The notes under the pieces were generated by a model that worked only from the letters and a program-made list of their open reading frames with translations, made no database searches and had not been told where the DNA came from. 43,715 nt of DNA, taken from contig CAYJWS010000003.1 in NCBI GenBank assembly GCA_964373925.1, positions 1 through 43,715 of the forward strand, in the 5' to 3' direction. This document shows, in pieces, positions 15,719-25,144 of this stretch. A program made the position numbers and the translations under genes. This DNA comes from CAYJWS01 sp964373925 (GTDB lineage: Bacteria; Patescibacteriota; Patescibacteriia; Buchananbacterales; GWA2-38-13). Numbering within the stretch: the first letter of the stretch is position 1; each line of letters opens with the position of its first letter.

Positions 15719-17344
15719 ATGAATAGCCAGAAATTTCACACAATACAAAAAATTTTAAAAAAAAATACTTTTTTGCCATATTTTATAATATTTGAAGTGG
15801 CGTTTATAGTCTTTTATTTCTTGCAAAACCAGCTGACATTTGCCGATCCCGACTCTTTCTATCACGTGAAAATGGCAATGCTCATGAAAGAACGCGGCAT
15901 CATTAGGGATTTCCCATGGCTTCAATTCACTATACTTAAAAATTATTATACCGACCATCATCTCCTCTATCATATCGCGCTTATTCCTTTTGTTTCCATC
16001 TTGCCGCCGCTTGTCGGAGTAAAGCTCGCGACGATTATTTTTTCAAGCCTGGCAATCACAGTATTTTATTGGCTACTAAGAAAGTTCGAAGTGCGCGGCG
16101 CGTGGTTTTATGCACTTGTTTTAATGGTGAGCGCTTCGTTTATCTTTCGAATTAATCTCGCGAAAGCCCAGTCGCTTGCGTTGATAGCTTTCTTGATAGG
16201 ATACTATCTCATAGAACAGAAAAAAATATACAGCCTTATAATTTTTTCTTGTATCTATGTGTGGCTGTATGGCGGGTGGCCGCTTATTTTCGTGGTTTTT
16301 GGAGTATATTTTTTTGCTGGGCTTGTATTTCAGTTCAAGTCACATAGAAAAAATTTAGCAAACAGGATTAAAGAATTTTTTTTTGGCACGCATTATTATC
16401 TTGATACGAAACGAATGTTTCAATGGGTGCGGTCGCAGCATAAAAGCCTTGCCGCGATATGTGTCGGGATTGTAGCCGGCCTTGTTATCAACCCTTATTT
16501 TCCCAAGAACTTATTTTTTTATTGGTATCAGATAGTCCATGTCGCGGTTATCAACTATAAGGGAAAAATCGGCGTTGGAGGAGAGTGGTATGGCTATAAT
16601 CCAATTGAGCTTATCTCAAGCTCAAGCCTCGCATTTATCGTGGCAATTGTGGCATGCACGTTTTTTGTTCTTGCCATTAAAAAGCAGACGATACGCTCAG
16701 TGAGCCTCATGTTTTTAACGGTGACTTTTTTTATTCTCACCATAAAATCGCGAAGAAACGTGGAGTATCTTATTCCTACCATGCTTCTCTTCTCGGGAGT
16801 TTCACTCACCATATTTGCCGATACCGTGAACATAAAAAATTTTTACAAGGAGCTCAAGAGTTTTTTCATGGAACAAAAAATACTTTTTATAGCAGCTCTT
16901 ATTCCCTTGTTTCTTATTCCCTATGTTATCGGACGCGATTATATGGTGGTGAGGGGTATTTATGGCGATGGGCAGAAATTCGACAAGTACAAGGGGGCGC
17001 TTGAGTGGCTTGAGGGAAATAGTCCGAAAAACTCCATTGTATTTCACAGTGACTGGGATGAGTTTCCAATACTTTTTTACCACAACACCCATAATTACTA
17101 CATTGTCGGCCTTGATCCAACCTTTATGTATGACTACGACCAGAATTTATACAGAAAATGGAAAGACGTTACTACGGGGCAGGAAAAGTCAAATATGTAT
17201 TCAATTATTAAAAACGATTTTCGGTCGGAGTTTGTTTTTGTATCGCTTGATAGGCATGAGAGCTTTGACAACAATCTAAAAGATAATTTTTTATTTGAGA
17301 AGGTGTTTCAGGATGGAAAATTAAAAATTTACAAGGTGCTCTAG
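15719..17344 (+). CDS. GT-C membrane glycosyltransferase, STT3/PglB/AglB-like
   Basis: The 541-aa protein has roughly ten hydrophobic segments followed by a soluble C-terminal part, the layout of oligosaccharyltransferases. Near the first loop it has DPDSFYH (Asp43, Asp45), the place of the metal-binding DxD-type motif, and then TDHH (78-81). In the soluble part, FHSDWDEFP (about 442-450) sits where STT3 proteins carry WWDYG. By analogy it would transfer a lipid-linked glycan to an external acceptor, perhaps protein. It is the first gene of the + strand glycosylation run. A purine-rich AGAGGAG lies 25 nt upstream, too far for a normal ribosome site. The OST activity is inferred from motif order, not from a clear family match. 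Confidence 0.6.
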   Translation: MNSQKFHTIQKILKKNTFLPYFIIFEVAFIVFYFLQNQLTFADPDSFYHVKMAMLMKERGIIRDFPWLQFTILKNYYTDHHLLYHIALIPFVSILPPLVGVKLATIIFSSLAITVFYWLLRKFEVRGAWFYALVLMVSASFIFRINLAKAQSLALIAFLIGYYLIEQKKIYSLIIFSCIYVWLYGGWPLIFVVFGVYFFAGLVFQFKSHRKNLANRIKEFFFGTHYYLDTKRMFQWVRSQHKSLAAICVGIVAGLVINPYFPKNLFFYWYQIVHVAVINYKGKIGVGGEWYGYNPIELISSSSLAFIVAIVACTFFVLAIKKQTIRSVSLMFLTVTFFILTIKSRRNVEYLIPTMLLFSGVSLTIFADTVNIKNFYKELKSFFMEQKILFIAALIPLFLIPYVIGRDYMVVRGIYGDGQKFDKYKGALEWLEGNSPKNSIVFHSDWDEFPILFYHNTHNYYIVGLDPTFMYDYDQNLYRKWKDVTTGQEKSNMYSIIKNDFRSEFVFVSLDRHESFDNNLKDNFLFEKVFQDGKLKIYKVL

Positions 17345-17352
17345 CCATTATT

Positions 17353-18078
17353 ATGAAAATACTCATCGTGCTTCCGGCATACAATGAAGAAAAGATAATC
17401 CGAAAAAATATTATTATACTATATTCGTACATGGAGAAGAATTTTCCCGCGTATGATTGGAACATTATCGTTTCAGACAATAATTCAAAAGATACAACCA
17501 AAGATATTGTTTTGGATACGGCCATATCCCATGCCCGTTTGAAATATTTTTTTGTTCCAGAAAAAGGAAAGGGTGTTGCTATTCGCAGGGCGTGGGAGGC
17601 TCATGACGCCGATATATATTGTTTTATGGACGCGGATCTATCAACAGATATTGAGGCATTGCCGCTTCTTATTGGCGCAATTGAAAAAGATGGTTACGAC
17701 GTCGCGTGCGGTTCGCGGACGCACAAAGATTCAAAAGTTGAGCGCTCTGGTGTCCGAAGGCTCGTTTCTTTTGGATATAGAATAATTTTGAAGCTTGCAT
17801 TTAGCCTTTCCGTTGGCGACGCGCCATGCGGATTTAAGGCAATAAACAACAATATAAAAAAATACATACTTCCGAAAGTTCAAAACAACGAATGGTTTTA
17901 TGACAGCGAACTCATAATTCTTTCGGAGAAATCCGGATACAAAATACAAGAGATCCCAGTTCACTGGAACGGCCAAGAAGAGGCGGGAAGGGTGAGTAAG
18001 GTAAATATTTTTTCTTTAAGTATTGAATATATTAAAAAAGTGTTTGAGCTGTATTTCAGGATCAAAAAGGGAGTTTAA
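17353..18078 (+). CDS. GT2 glycosyltransferase, dolichol-phosphate-sugar synthase-like
   Basis: A 241-aa GT-A enzyme that would load a sugar from a nucleotide donor onto polyprenyl phosphate. It starts KILIVLPAYNEEKIIRKN, has IIVSDNNSKDTT (nucleotide site) and FMDADLSTD (metal-binding DxD). GDAPCGFKAIN in the second half matches the acceptor-side loop of this group. No membrane segment is present. It starts 8 bp after the STT3-like gene and is followed after 2 bp by a second GT2, so they form one transcript. Confidence 0.85.
   Translation: MKILIVLPAYNEEKIIRKNIIILYSYMEKNFPAYDWNIIVSDNNSKDTTKDIVLDTAISHARLKYFFVPEKGKGVAIRRAWEAHDADIYCFMDADLSTDIEALPLLIGAIEKDGYDVACGSRTHKDSKVERSGVRRLVSFGYRIILKLAFSLSVGDAPCGFKAINNNIKKYILPKVQNNEWFYDSELIILSEKSGYKIQEIPVHWNGQEEAGRVSKVNIFSLSIEYIKKVFELYFRIKKGV
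18068..18073 (+). promoter_or_regulatory. Ribosome binding site AGGGAG for the GT2 gene at 18081
   Basis: AGGGAG ends 7 nt before the ATG at 18081 and overlaps the last codons of the upstream gene. It is notable because most genes in the window have no Shine-Dalgarno sequence; it fixes the start codon. Confidence 0.6.
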
Positions 18079-18080
18079 AT

Positions 18081-18947
18081 ATGTTTTCAAGTCAACAAGA
18101 TTTTTTAAGTATCATTATCCCCGTATATAACGAGGAGAAAATAGCTCGCGAGTTTTTTGAAAAGCTAAAGCAAGAGATGCGAAAACGTGTTATCAATTAC
18201 GAAATAATCGCGGTGAATGATGGATCAGAAGACCATTCGCATGAAATACTTAAAAGCATTAAGGATATTTTAGTCATTCACAATCCTTATAATCTGGGCT
18301 ATGGAGCGTCTTTAAAAAAGGGTTTGAAAGCAGCTCATGGAAACTGGGTTTTAATAATGGATAGCGATGGCACCTATCCCGTAGAAAGAATTTCTGATTT
18401 ATTGGAGTACACCAATGTCTATGATATGGTTGTTGGAAACAGAAATCACAAAAAAGACGCTCTGGGCAGAAAGCCGGCAAAATGGATTTTAAAAAAACTC
18501 GCCAGCTTTCTCGTGGGGCGCGATATTCCCGACCTCAACTCCGGCATGCGCGTGTTTCGCAAAGACCTAGCTTTGGAGTTTTTCGATCTTTATCCATCGG
18601 GATTTTCTCTCACTACAACCATTACTATGGCATTTTTTGTGAATGATTATGCGGTTCGGTACGTCAGTATCCCATACTATAAGAGAGTGGGGGACTCTAG
18701 TATACGGCCTTGGCATTTTTTTGATTTTATGGCGCTTGTAATGAAGCTTATTTTATATTTTAAGCCGCTTAAAATGCTTTTTATTCCAATAATTTTTCTT
18801 TTTTCTTTGGGTGTTGCCAAGGCCATAAAAGACATTATAACCATACGTTCCATTGGCAACCTCGCGCTTATTCTCATTGTATTTTCTTTTCAGATTCTCA
18901 CCATGGCGCTTGTTTTAAAGATTATTACCAAAAAGAATCTACAATAA
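18081..18947 (+). CDS. GT2 glycosyltransferase with C-terminal membrane anchor
   Basis: The 288-aa protein has a GT-A domain with SIIIPVYNEEKIAREF, AVNDGSEDHS and MDSDGTYP (DxD), then LNSGMRVFRK. Two C-terminal hydrophobic segments (about 232-255 and 262-283) anchor it in the membrane, as in polyprenyl-phosphate glucosyl- or aminosugar transferases. It probably makes a lipid-linked sugar donor for the GT-C enzymes encoded alongside. The start is supported by AGGGAG seven bases upstream. A methyltransferase gene follows after 6 bp. Confidence 0.85.
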   Translation: MFSSQQDFLSIIIPVYNEEKIAREFFEKLKQEMRKRVINYEIIAVNDGSEDHSHEILKSIKDILVIHNPYNLGYGASLKKGLKAAHGNWVLIMDSDGTYPVERISDLLEYTNVYDMVVGNRNHKKDALGRKPAKWILKKLASFLVGRDIPDLNSGMRVFRKDLALEFFDLYPSGFSLTTTITMAFFVNDYAVRYVSIPYYKRVGDSSIRPWHFFDFMALVMKLILYFKPLKMLFIPIIFLFSLGVAKAIKDIITIRSIGNLALILIVFSFQILTMALVLKIITKKNLQ

Positions 18948-18953
18948 AATACT

Positions 18954-19718
18954 ATGGATAGGTCTGAACGCGAAATTGCGCTTCATAAGATTATTTATAA
19001 AGATTATATCGAGCGAAGGAAGAATCCTGTGTGTAGGCTTGTTGATCATTTTTGGTATAGAGAAATGATGCGTGAGATTGTAATTTATGCAAAAAAACAA
19101 AAAATAAAAATTATTGATCTCGGAGCGGGCACATGTTTATTTTTTGAAACGATTAAGGATAACCAAGATATTGATTATACGGGAGTTGATTCAAGCCAAG
19201 AGATGCTCAATTATGCCAGCTCTATTTATGGATCATTTCCCAACTTTCATTCTTTTGTAAAAAATTTAGATGGTGACTTTGCAATGCGCGAACAATACGA
19301 CGTTTATGTCATGAGAAGCCTGGTGCACCACTTGGAACATAAAGATGAGTTTTTAAAAATGCTTATTTCCAGCATTCCTTCGGGAGCGCTTCTTGTTATC
19401 TCTGAACCCAATAAAAATTTTGCAACCCACGCGCTTCGGGAGCTTTTGAAAAAAATGAAAAAAGGGCATTTTGACCAGGATCATTATGACTTAAGCACTC
19501 AATACTTTTTAGAGCATTTTAAGAGAGATGATATATCTCTTTTAGGAATGAAATACTTTGGATATTTTTCTTACCCGTTTAGTTTCCCCTACATTCTTAA
19601 GCTCCCGATTCCCGCGTGGTGCATACGCCTGTTTATCCCCATAGACAGGATTTTGTCAAAATTGCCAATTATCAGGCGCTTGTCGTGGCATGTTATTTAT
19701 ATAGTACAAAAAAAATAA
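18954..19718 (+). CDS. Class I SAM-dependent methyltransferase
   Basis: The 254-aa protein has motif I IIDLGAGTCLF, the acidic end of strand 2 in YTGVDSSQEML, and a post-motif region YDVYVMRSLVHHLEHKDEF, as in type-11-like methyltransferases. The C-terminal third is basic and partly hydrophobic (PYILKLPIPAWCIRLFIPI), which may bring it to the membrane. It lies between a GT2 and a large GT-C-like gene with 6-bp and 1-bp gaps, so a role in methylating a glycan, its lipid carrier or an acceptor is plausible. Substrate unknown. Confidence 0.8.
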   Translation: MDRSEREIALHKIIYKDYIERRKNPVCRLVDHFWYREMMREIVIYAKKQKIKIIDLGAGTCLFFETIKDNQDIDYTGVDSSQEMLNYASSIYGSFPNFHSFVKNLDGDFAMREQYDVYVMRSLVHHLEHKDEFLKMLISSIPSGALLVISEPNKNFATHALRELLKKMKKGHFDQDHYDLSTQYFLEHFKRDDISLLGMKYFGYFSYPFSFPYILKLPIPAWCIRLFIPIDRILSKLPIIRRLSWHVIYIVQKK

Positions 19719-19719
19719 A

Positions 19720-22020
19720 ATGAATATCGCAAAGAAAATATTAAACGGTTCGATAGTTGAGTGGGTATTTCTCTTGTGGTTTATCTTCGTGTATTTTTCA
19801 TATATATATTTTCACGGAGCATTTTTTGAATTTATGGCCTTGTTTTTTGTGGGACTTATTTTGTTTGGATACGGATATTTCATGTTGAGTCGCTATAATT
19901 TTTCTCAATATATGGCGCGCTTGAAATGGCCGTTGTGGCGTTTTGCCGTTGTCATATACGCAGGAATAATTTTTTTGTCTCTCATTTTTTATTTAAGCAC
20001 CCACGCAGTTGGAAGCGGTTCCATTTTTCTCTATTGGTGGATATTTCTTTCAAAGATAGCGGTTCATATAACGGCAAGAATCGTTTTCTTGATCCTACTG
20101 TTAATTGTAAGCGCAGGTCTTGGAAAAAAGATGAGTAAAAAATTTATAGAATTTTCAAGTAATATCTTTGAAGATCTTATTTTTTGTTTTGGAATTGGCT
20201 TTATGGCAATCAACTATTTTGCATTTTTGGCGGTTGCACTTCATTTGCAATATCAAATATTATTGGCGGCATTAACGCTTGCTATAATAGTATATGTGCG
20301 CGATGATATTTTCTATTTTATAAAAAAAATTATTAATTTAGAAATATCATTCGAATTTCGATTATCAAAAAATATTGAGCATCTTAAAACGTATGCCATC
20401 ATTTTCACCATACTTTTTTTTATTTTTGCTTTTTTGGGGACGCTACTCGTCGTTCCCATAGATTACGATGATTTGGATATTTATTATAGCGTGCCACTTC
20501 TTTACAATCATTACAACGCTGTTATACCTTTTAATAATTCATTGGCAATGCTTGGCGGTTTCGTAATGTTTTTTTACGCATATATCAACACCTTGGTCGC
20601 GCCAGTGTTTGTATTATCAATTTCTTTCTTCTTTTTACTCTTGGTTTTATTATCATTATATGTTTTTGTAAGAAAAATATTTTCACAATCGCTTGCTTTC
20701 GCTACATTATTTTTAGCGGCCTCACTCCCCATGGGTGTACATTTTATCATGACGCAAAAAGTTGACTTTATATTAGCCTTTTACTCCATACTTTGTATAT
20801 TTGCTTTATTTTTATGGTTTTCTGGGCGCAATAAACAATATCTTATACTATCATCTCTGTTTTTAGGATTTGCTGTGTCCGTAAAGCTCACTGGTCTTTT
20901 TTTATTTTTGACGGTGTGTTTTTTTATGCTTGCCCTTGTTTTAGCGCGAAAGCAAAAATTAAAAGATGTTGTTATCTTCGCCATTGTCGCAATTATGATG
21001 TTTTCTCCCACTGCATTAATGAACTTTTATTATTATCTAAATCCTATCGCACCTTTAACTTTTGCTGGTTTGCCACGTACTCGATCTGAAACGGTTTTTA
21101 ACCAAGGACGGAGAGTGCATCTTTATGAAATTTTCAATACGTCTTTCGCAAAAGAACGCCTACGCGAATATACGCACCTCACGCGACAAAATCATCTGTA
21201 CGATTCAAGTATTAAAAATTTTTTTTGGAGGATATGGAATACCACAATAAACCAGCGTGGCTTTTCTTTTACGTATTCCGAAGTAACTCCGTATTTTCTT
21301 TCATTTTTGCCGCTTTTAGCCTTTTATTTTTTCCAGAAAAAACTTTATAGGAAAAAAAATATTTTATACCTTGCTATTATTTCTTTTGCGTATCTTGCGG
21401 TGTGGTTTACATTTGGAAACGAAAGGTCGTGGTATGGCATACCCGGAGTGTATCTGTTGTTTATTCTCTGCGCGATGGCTTTTGCAAACATCAAAAACAG
21501 AAAAGCACTGATTGCCTCTTTATTTTTAGCCGTTCTTTTTTTCGTGCGGACATTTTCTTTTTTTATTTGGATTATTTTACAAGATCATAATATTATGAAA
21601 TCTCCCCAAGAGATTTCATATGAAAAAATTATTGACACCACCGATCTTCCATTTTACAATTTTTTAAATCAAAAAATCATTCCCTATAATGTAGGAAAAA
21701 GAATCCTCATGATTAACGAGTCAAGAAATGCACTGATTTATGAGGCTGATAAAAATATTATATCAGATCAGTTTAATGTTTTTTGGGGAAAGATTTTAGA
21801 CGAATCACGTACGTTAGAAGAAGTGAAAGAAATTTTATTGCAACAAGACGTGTCGCATATTGTGTATTCTATTCGCGGAGAGAATTACGTCGCTTCGTTC
21901 GCAGGAAGAGAGAAAGAAAAGTATCGCCTTTTGCGCGACATGGATGTGTTTCATGAGTTTAGAGAAAAATTTTTAACCGAAGTGCGCTGCGAAGACGAGT
22001 TTTGCATATATAAAATATAA
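19720..22020 (+). CDS. Large multi-spanning membrane protein, GT-C/PMT-like
   Basis: The 766-aa protein has about fourteen hydrophobic segments and a soluble C-terminal tail of about 130 residues. In a loop after the first third it has VPIDYDDLDIYYSVPLLYNH, an acidic stretch at the place where GT-C enzymes carry their catalytic DD/DxD motif. EVTPYFLSFLPLLAFYF and WFTFGNERSWYGIPG follow later. The general plan matches family-39-type or related lipid-linked-sugar glycosyltransferases, but I recognise no named family with certainty. It begins 1 bp after the methyltransferase stop. Confidence 0.65.
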   Translation: MNIAKKILNGSIVEWVFLLWFIFVYFSYIYFHGAFFEFMALFFVGLILFGYGYFMLSRYNFSQYMARLKWPLWRFAVVIYAGIIFLSLIFYLSTHAVGSGSIFLYWWIFLSKIAVHITARIVFLILLLIVSAGLGKKMSKKFIEFSSNIFEDLIFCFGIGFMAINYFAFLAVALHLQYQILLAALTLAIIVYVRDDIFYFIKKIINLEISFEFRLSKNIEHLKTYAIIFTILFFIFAFLGTLLVVPIDYDDLDIYYSVPLLYNHYNAVIPFNNSLAMLGGFVMFFYAYINTLVAPVFVLSISFFFLLLVLLSLYVFVRKIFSQSLAFATLFLAASLPMGVHFIMTQKVDFILAFYSILCIFALFLWFSGRNKQYLILSSLFLGFAVSVKLTGLFLFLTVCFFMLALVLARKQKLKDVVIFAIVAIMMFSPTALMNFYYYLNPIAPLTFAGLPRTRSETVFNQGRRVHLYEIFNTSFAKERLREYTHLTRQNHLYDSSIKNFFWRIWNTTINQRGFSFTYSEVTPYFLSFLPLLAFYFFQKKLYRKKNILYLAIISFAYLAVWFTFGNERSWYGIPGVYLLFILCAMAFANIKNRKALIASLFLAVLFFVRTFSFFIWIILQDHNIMKSPQEISYEKIIDTTDLPFYNFLNQKIIPYNVGKRILMINESRNALIYEADKNIISDQFNVFWGKILDESRTLEEVKEILLQQDVSHIVYSIRGENYVASFAGREKEKYRLLRDMDVFHEFREKFLTEVRCEDEFCIYKI

Positions 22021-22052
22021 GGTATAATACCATTTACCATTTTATTGTCATT

Positions 22053-22778
22053 ATGAAAATATCAGATTTTAGAACTTTTTTGCGTTTAATGAAAAAAAGA
22101 AACGCGAGTGAAGAGGACTATTTTGCCTTTCAAAATTTTCAGGCGGAACGAACACTTGAAGATATGGCGCGGCACAATGTATTTATGAATGGAAAAAAAA
22201 CGCTAGACCTCGGTTGCGGACAGGGCGGATATACCGAAGTTTTTTATAAACACGGCGCGCGCATCACAGCAACTGATTTTCATGAGCCGGCGCTTCTTCG
22301 TAAGCGACAGCCTGAAATACCTTGGTTTTTTTCTAACCTTAATGCGGGCATCGAAACACAGGGCACTTTTCAATTTATTTATTGCTGCTCGGTAATAGAG
22401 CATATAAAAAACCAAAATAAGCTTATTTCAGAAATATATCGGGTATTAGATAAAAATGGCGAGCTTATTTTGAGTTTTCCGCCTTTTTACGCACCCCTTA
22501 ATGGGGGACACGTGTACAGTCCGTTTCATTATTTGCCAGAGAAGTACGCAGTAAAAATAGCCAGTTTTATTCGAAGAGAAAATTATTCTTCTTACGAAAC
22601 AACCTGGGGAGATTGGGGTCTTTACAAAACCACTATTGGGTCGGTCAAAAATATGCTACAACAGAATAGATTTTCTAACATTACAACTTGGACAAAATAT
22701 TTACCAATCAATTTTTCACGAATTCCGTTAATGAATGAATGTTGTACATGGCACGTTGTTTTTTATTGCAAGAAATAA
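22053..22778 (+). CDS. Class I SAM-dependent methyltransferase
   Basis: The 241-aa protein shows motif I LDLGCGQGGYTEVF, ITATDFHEPALL at strand 2 and IYCCSVIEHIKNQNKL at strand 4, followed by EIYRVLDKNGELILSFPP, the usual strand-5 region of type-11 methyltransferases. It is different from the other methyltransferase in this locus and is likely to act on another position or molecule. It is followed after 3 bp by a DPM1-like gene. Confidence 0.83.
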   Translation: MKISDFRTFLRLMKKRNASEEDYFAFQNFQAERTLEDMARHNVFMNGKKTLDLGCGQGGYTEVFYKHGARITATDFHEPALLRKRQPEIPWFFSNLNAGIETQGTFQFIYCCSVIEHIKNQNKLISEIYRVLDKNGELILSFPPFYAPLNGGHVYSPFHYLPEKYAVKIASFIRRENYSSYETTWGDWGLYKTTIGSVKNMLQQNRFSNITTWTKYLPINFSRIPLMNECCTWHVVFYCKK

Positions 22779-22781
22779 TTC

Positions 22782-23483
22782 ATGAAAATATATATCATCA
22801 TTCCAACGTATAACGAAAAGAATAACATTGAAAAGCTTCTGCGCCTAATTTTTAGTCTCGGCATAAAAAATCTTTGGGTGCTTGTAGTTGATGACAATTC
22901 TCCAGATGGCACAGGTGAGGCGGTTGAAGCGCTAAAAAAAGAGTTTCCTTTTCTCGATATTATTCATAGGGAAAAAAAGCTCGGGCTTGGCACCGCATAT
23001 GTCGCGGGCTTTACAAGAGTACTGCGTGAAGGGGCGGATCTTATCTTTGAAATGGACGCTGACTTCTCGCACGATCCAAACTATATACCAAAAATTCTTG
23101 AGGCCACAAACGAATGCGATCTTGTTTTAGGATCAAGATATACGCCGGGCGGGGGAGTAAAGAATTGGAATTTTTTTCGAAGACTCATCAGCCGTTTTGG
23201 AAACTTGTATGCGCAGATTATTTTAAGCGTTCCTATAAAGGATCTCACCGGAGGGTTTAAATGTTATACAAGAAAGATTTTGGAAACCATAGAATTGGAG
23301 AGTTTAAGTTCTATAGGATATAATTTTCAGATAGAAACAACATATAAGGCCTACAAGCGAGGATTTCGTATAAAGGAAATTCCAATCATATTTACCGAGA
23401 GAGCGCAAGGAAAATCAAAATTTAACATAGCCATAATTCTTGAAAGTTTTTGGAAAGTTATAGTATTGCGCCTATTTTCTTAA
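22782..23483 (+). CDS. Polyprenol monophosphomannose synthase (DPM1-like GT2)
   Basis: This is the clearest dolichol-phosphate-mannose-synthase-like protein in the window: 233 aa with IYIIIPTYNEKNNIEKL, LVVDDNSPDGTG, FEMDADFSHDP and DLTGGFKCYTRK in the family order, and no membrane anchor. It would transfer mannose (or a similar hexose) from GDP- or UDP-sugar to polyprenyl phosphate on the cytoplasmic face, supplying GT-C enzymes such as those at 15719 and 19720. It lies between a methyltransferase and a large membrane protein in the same run. Confidence 0.9.
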   Translation: MKIYIIIPTYNEKNNIEKLLRLIFSLGIKNLWVLVVDDNSPDGTGEAVEALKKEFPFLDIIHREKKLGLGTAYVAGFTRVLREGADLIFEMDADFSHDPNYIPKILEATNECDLVLGSRYTPGGGVKNWNFFRRLISRFGNLYAQIILSVPIKDLTGGFKCYTRKILETIELESLSSIGYNFQIETTYKAYKRGFRIKEIPIIFTERAQGKSKFNIAIILESFWKVIVLRLFS

Positions 23484-23485
23484 AT

Positions 23486-25126
23486 ATGCTTAAACACATA
23501 TCTCAAAGAGAGTGGAAATTTTTTGGTGTTTTCTCGGCGATTCTTACGGCAATTTTGGCATTGCCGTTTTTGTATGCTTATTTTTCCACGCCACCAAATT
23601 TGTATTTTTCGGGACTCCATATGCTCGCGCCGGGAGATTATTCAGTCTATTTTTCCTATATAACGCAAGCGCAGAACGGGCATTTTCTTTTTCGCGATCT
23701 TTTTACAACAGAATCAACTTCTTATAATATAATAAATACGTTTTGGGTTTTCGCGGGAATTGTTGGAAATTTTTTTTCTTTGAGTCCGCAGTGGGCGTTT
23801 CAAGCCGCGCGCCTCATCTCCATACCTTTTTTGGTGTTTACTCTTTATATTTTTTTTAGCTATTTTTATCAAAGCGAAAAACATAGAAAATTCATTTTGA
23901 TATTTGCATGTTTCGCGTCCGGGCTTGGAGTTTATTTTTTGCCATTTTTTCCCATGGTACGCCAGATACAGACGGATCGAGTGATGCTCCCTCCCGATAT
24001 TTGGGTTTCGGAGTCAAATATATTTTTGAGCATGCTTCATTCCGGCCATATGGTCTTTTCTTTGGCGCTCACGGTAATAATATTTTTTTTAAGCATTCTT
24101 TTCGCGGAAAAAAAGAATTATTTGTTGAGCGCGTGTTCTGGAGTTGTTGCTTTAGCGCTTTTTAGTTTTCATCCGTTTCAGGCGCCGGTAATATTCGGAG
24201 TGCAGATATTTTTCGCATTGTATGAGAGCATAAAAAATAAAAAAATAGAAATTTCGTACATTACGCACATATTTTTAACCTTCCTTATCTCGTCGCCAAT
24301 GATTGCGTATTATATTTTTATGTTACAGTTTGATCCCATTACCCAAGAGAGGGCTGTCCAAAACATTAATCTTAGTCCACCGCTTTATAGCATGTTTATG
24401 GGCTTTGGGTTTCTTGGGGTGTTTGCATTAGCTGGAACTATTTTTTGTAATAAAACGCCAATGAGGGACAAGAGAAGAGATTTTTTAGTAGTATGGATTG
24501 TGGTCCAGCTTATGCTTATGTACGCTCCTCTTAATTATCAAAGAAGGCTTATAGAAGGGTTTTCCGTCCCTTTGATAATTTTGAGTTTTGATTTTATTAT
24601 TTTTGTGTATGACAAACTTAAGATCATAATTCGTTCAAATACATGGCGTTTTTTATTGCTTAATACATTAAACGCCATAATTATTTTTATTCTGATATTC
24701 TTACCTTCAAATATTTTTGTTTATAGCGCGGATTTTTTGCGATATATTAAAAAAGATTCCTACATATATTTTCCAAAAAAAGACATTGAGCCATTGTTGT
24801 GGCTCTCACATAAAAACAATGAAGGGGCGGTGCTCGCAGAGATTAATACAAGCCATTTTATCCCCGCTATAGCGGGAAAGCAAGTATTTGCGGGCCACAT
24901 GATAGAGACCGTTCATTTTTCAGAGAAACTTAAAGAGGTAAATGATTTTTTTCGCGATAATTCAAATGATAATGAAAAGATAGAATTTTTGAAAAAAAAT
25001 AATATCCGGTATGTGTACTACGGTCCGAAGGAAAAAGCACTTGGCAATTTTAAACCGGAAGAAAAAATATATTTAAAAAAAATTTTTATCAATACGGCCG
25101 TAATAATTTATGAATTTTCCCAATAA
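23486..25126 (+). CDS. Multi-spanning membrane protein, GT-C-like
   Basis: A 546-aa membrane protein with about eleven hydrophobic segments and a C-terminal soluble part. After the first segment it has LHMLAPGDYSVYFSYITQAQNG, whose acidic loop and position resemble the first catalytic loop of GT-C enzymes; FHPFQAPVIFG comes later. No named family is recognised. I start it at the ATG at 23486, directly after the DPM1-like stop, rather than at the TTG at 23450 inside the DPM1-like gene. Confidence 0.7.
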   Translation: MLKHISQREWKFFGVFSAILTAILALPFLYAYFSTPPNLYFSGLHMLAPGDYSVYFSYITQAQNGHFLFRDLFTTESTSYNIINTFWVFAGIVGNFFSLSPQWAFQAARLISIPFLVFTLYIFFSYFYQSEKHRKFILIFACFASGLGVYFLPFFPMVRQIQTDRVMLPPDIWVSESNIFLSMLHSGHMVFSLALTVIIFFLSILFAEKKNYLLSACSGVVALALFSFHPFQAPVIFGVQIFFALYESIKNKKIEISYITHIFLTFLISSPMIAYYIFMLQFDPITQERAVQNINLSPPLYSMFMGFGFLGVFALAGTIFCNKTPMRDKRRDFLVVWIVVQLMLMYAPLNYQRRLIEGFSVPLIILSFDFIIFVYDKLKIIIRSNTWRFLLLNTLNAIIIFILIFLPSNIFVYSADFLRYIKKDSYIYFPKKDIEPLLWLSHKNNEGAVLAEINTSHFIPAIAGKQVFAGHMIETVHFSEKLKEVNDFFRDNSNDNEKIEFLKKNNIRYVYYGPKEKALGNFKPEEKIYLKKIFINTAVIIYEFSQ

Positions 25127-25144
25127 TAACAATTTTATTAAAAT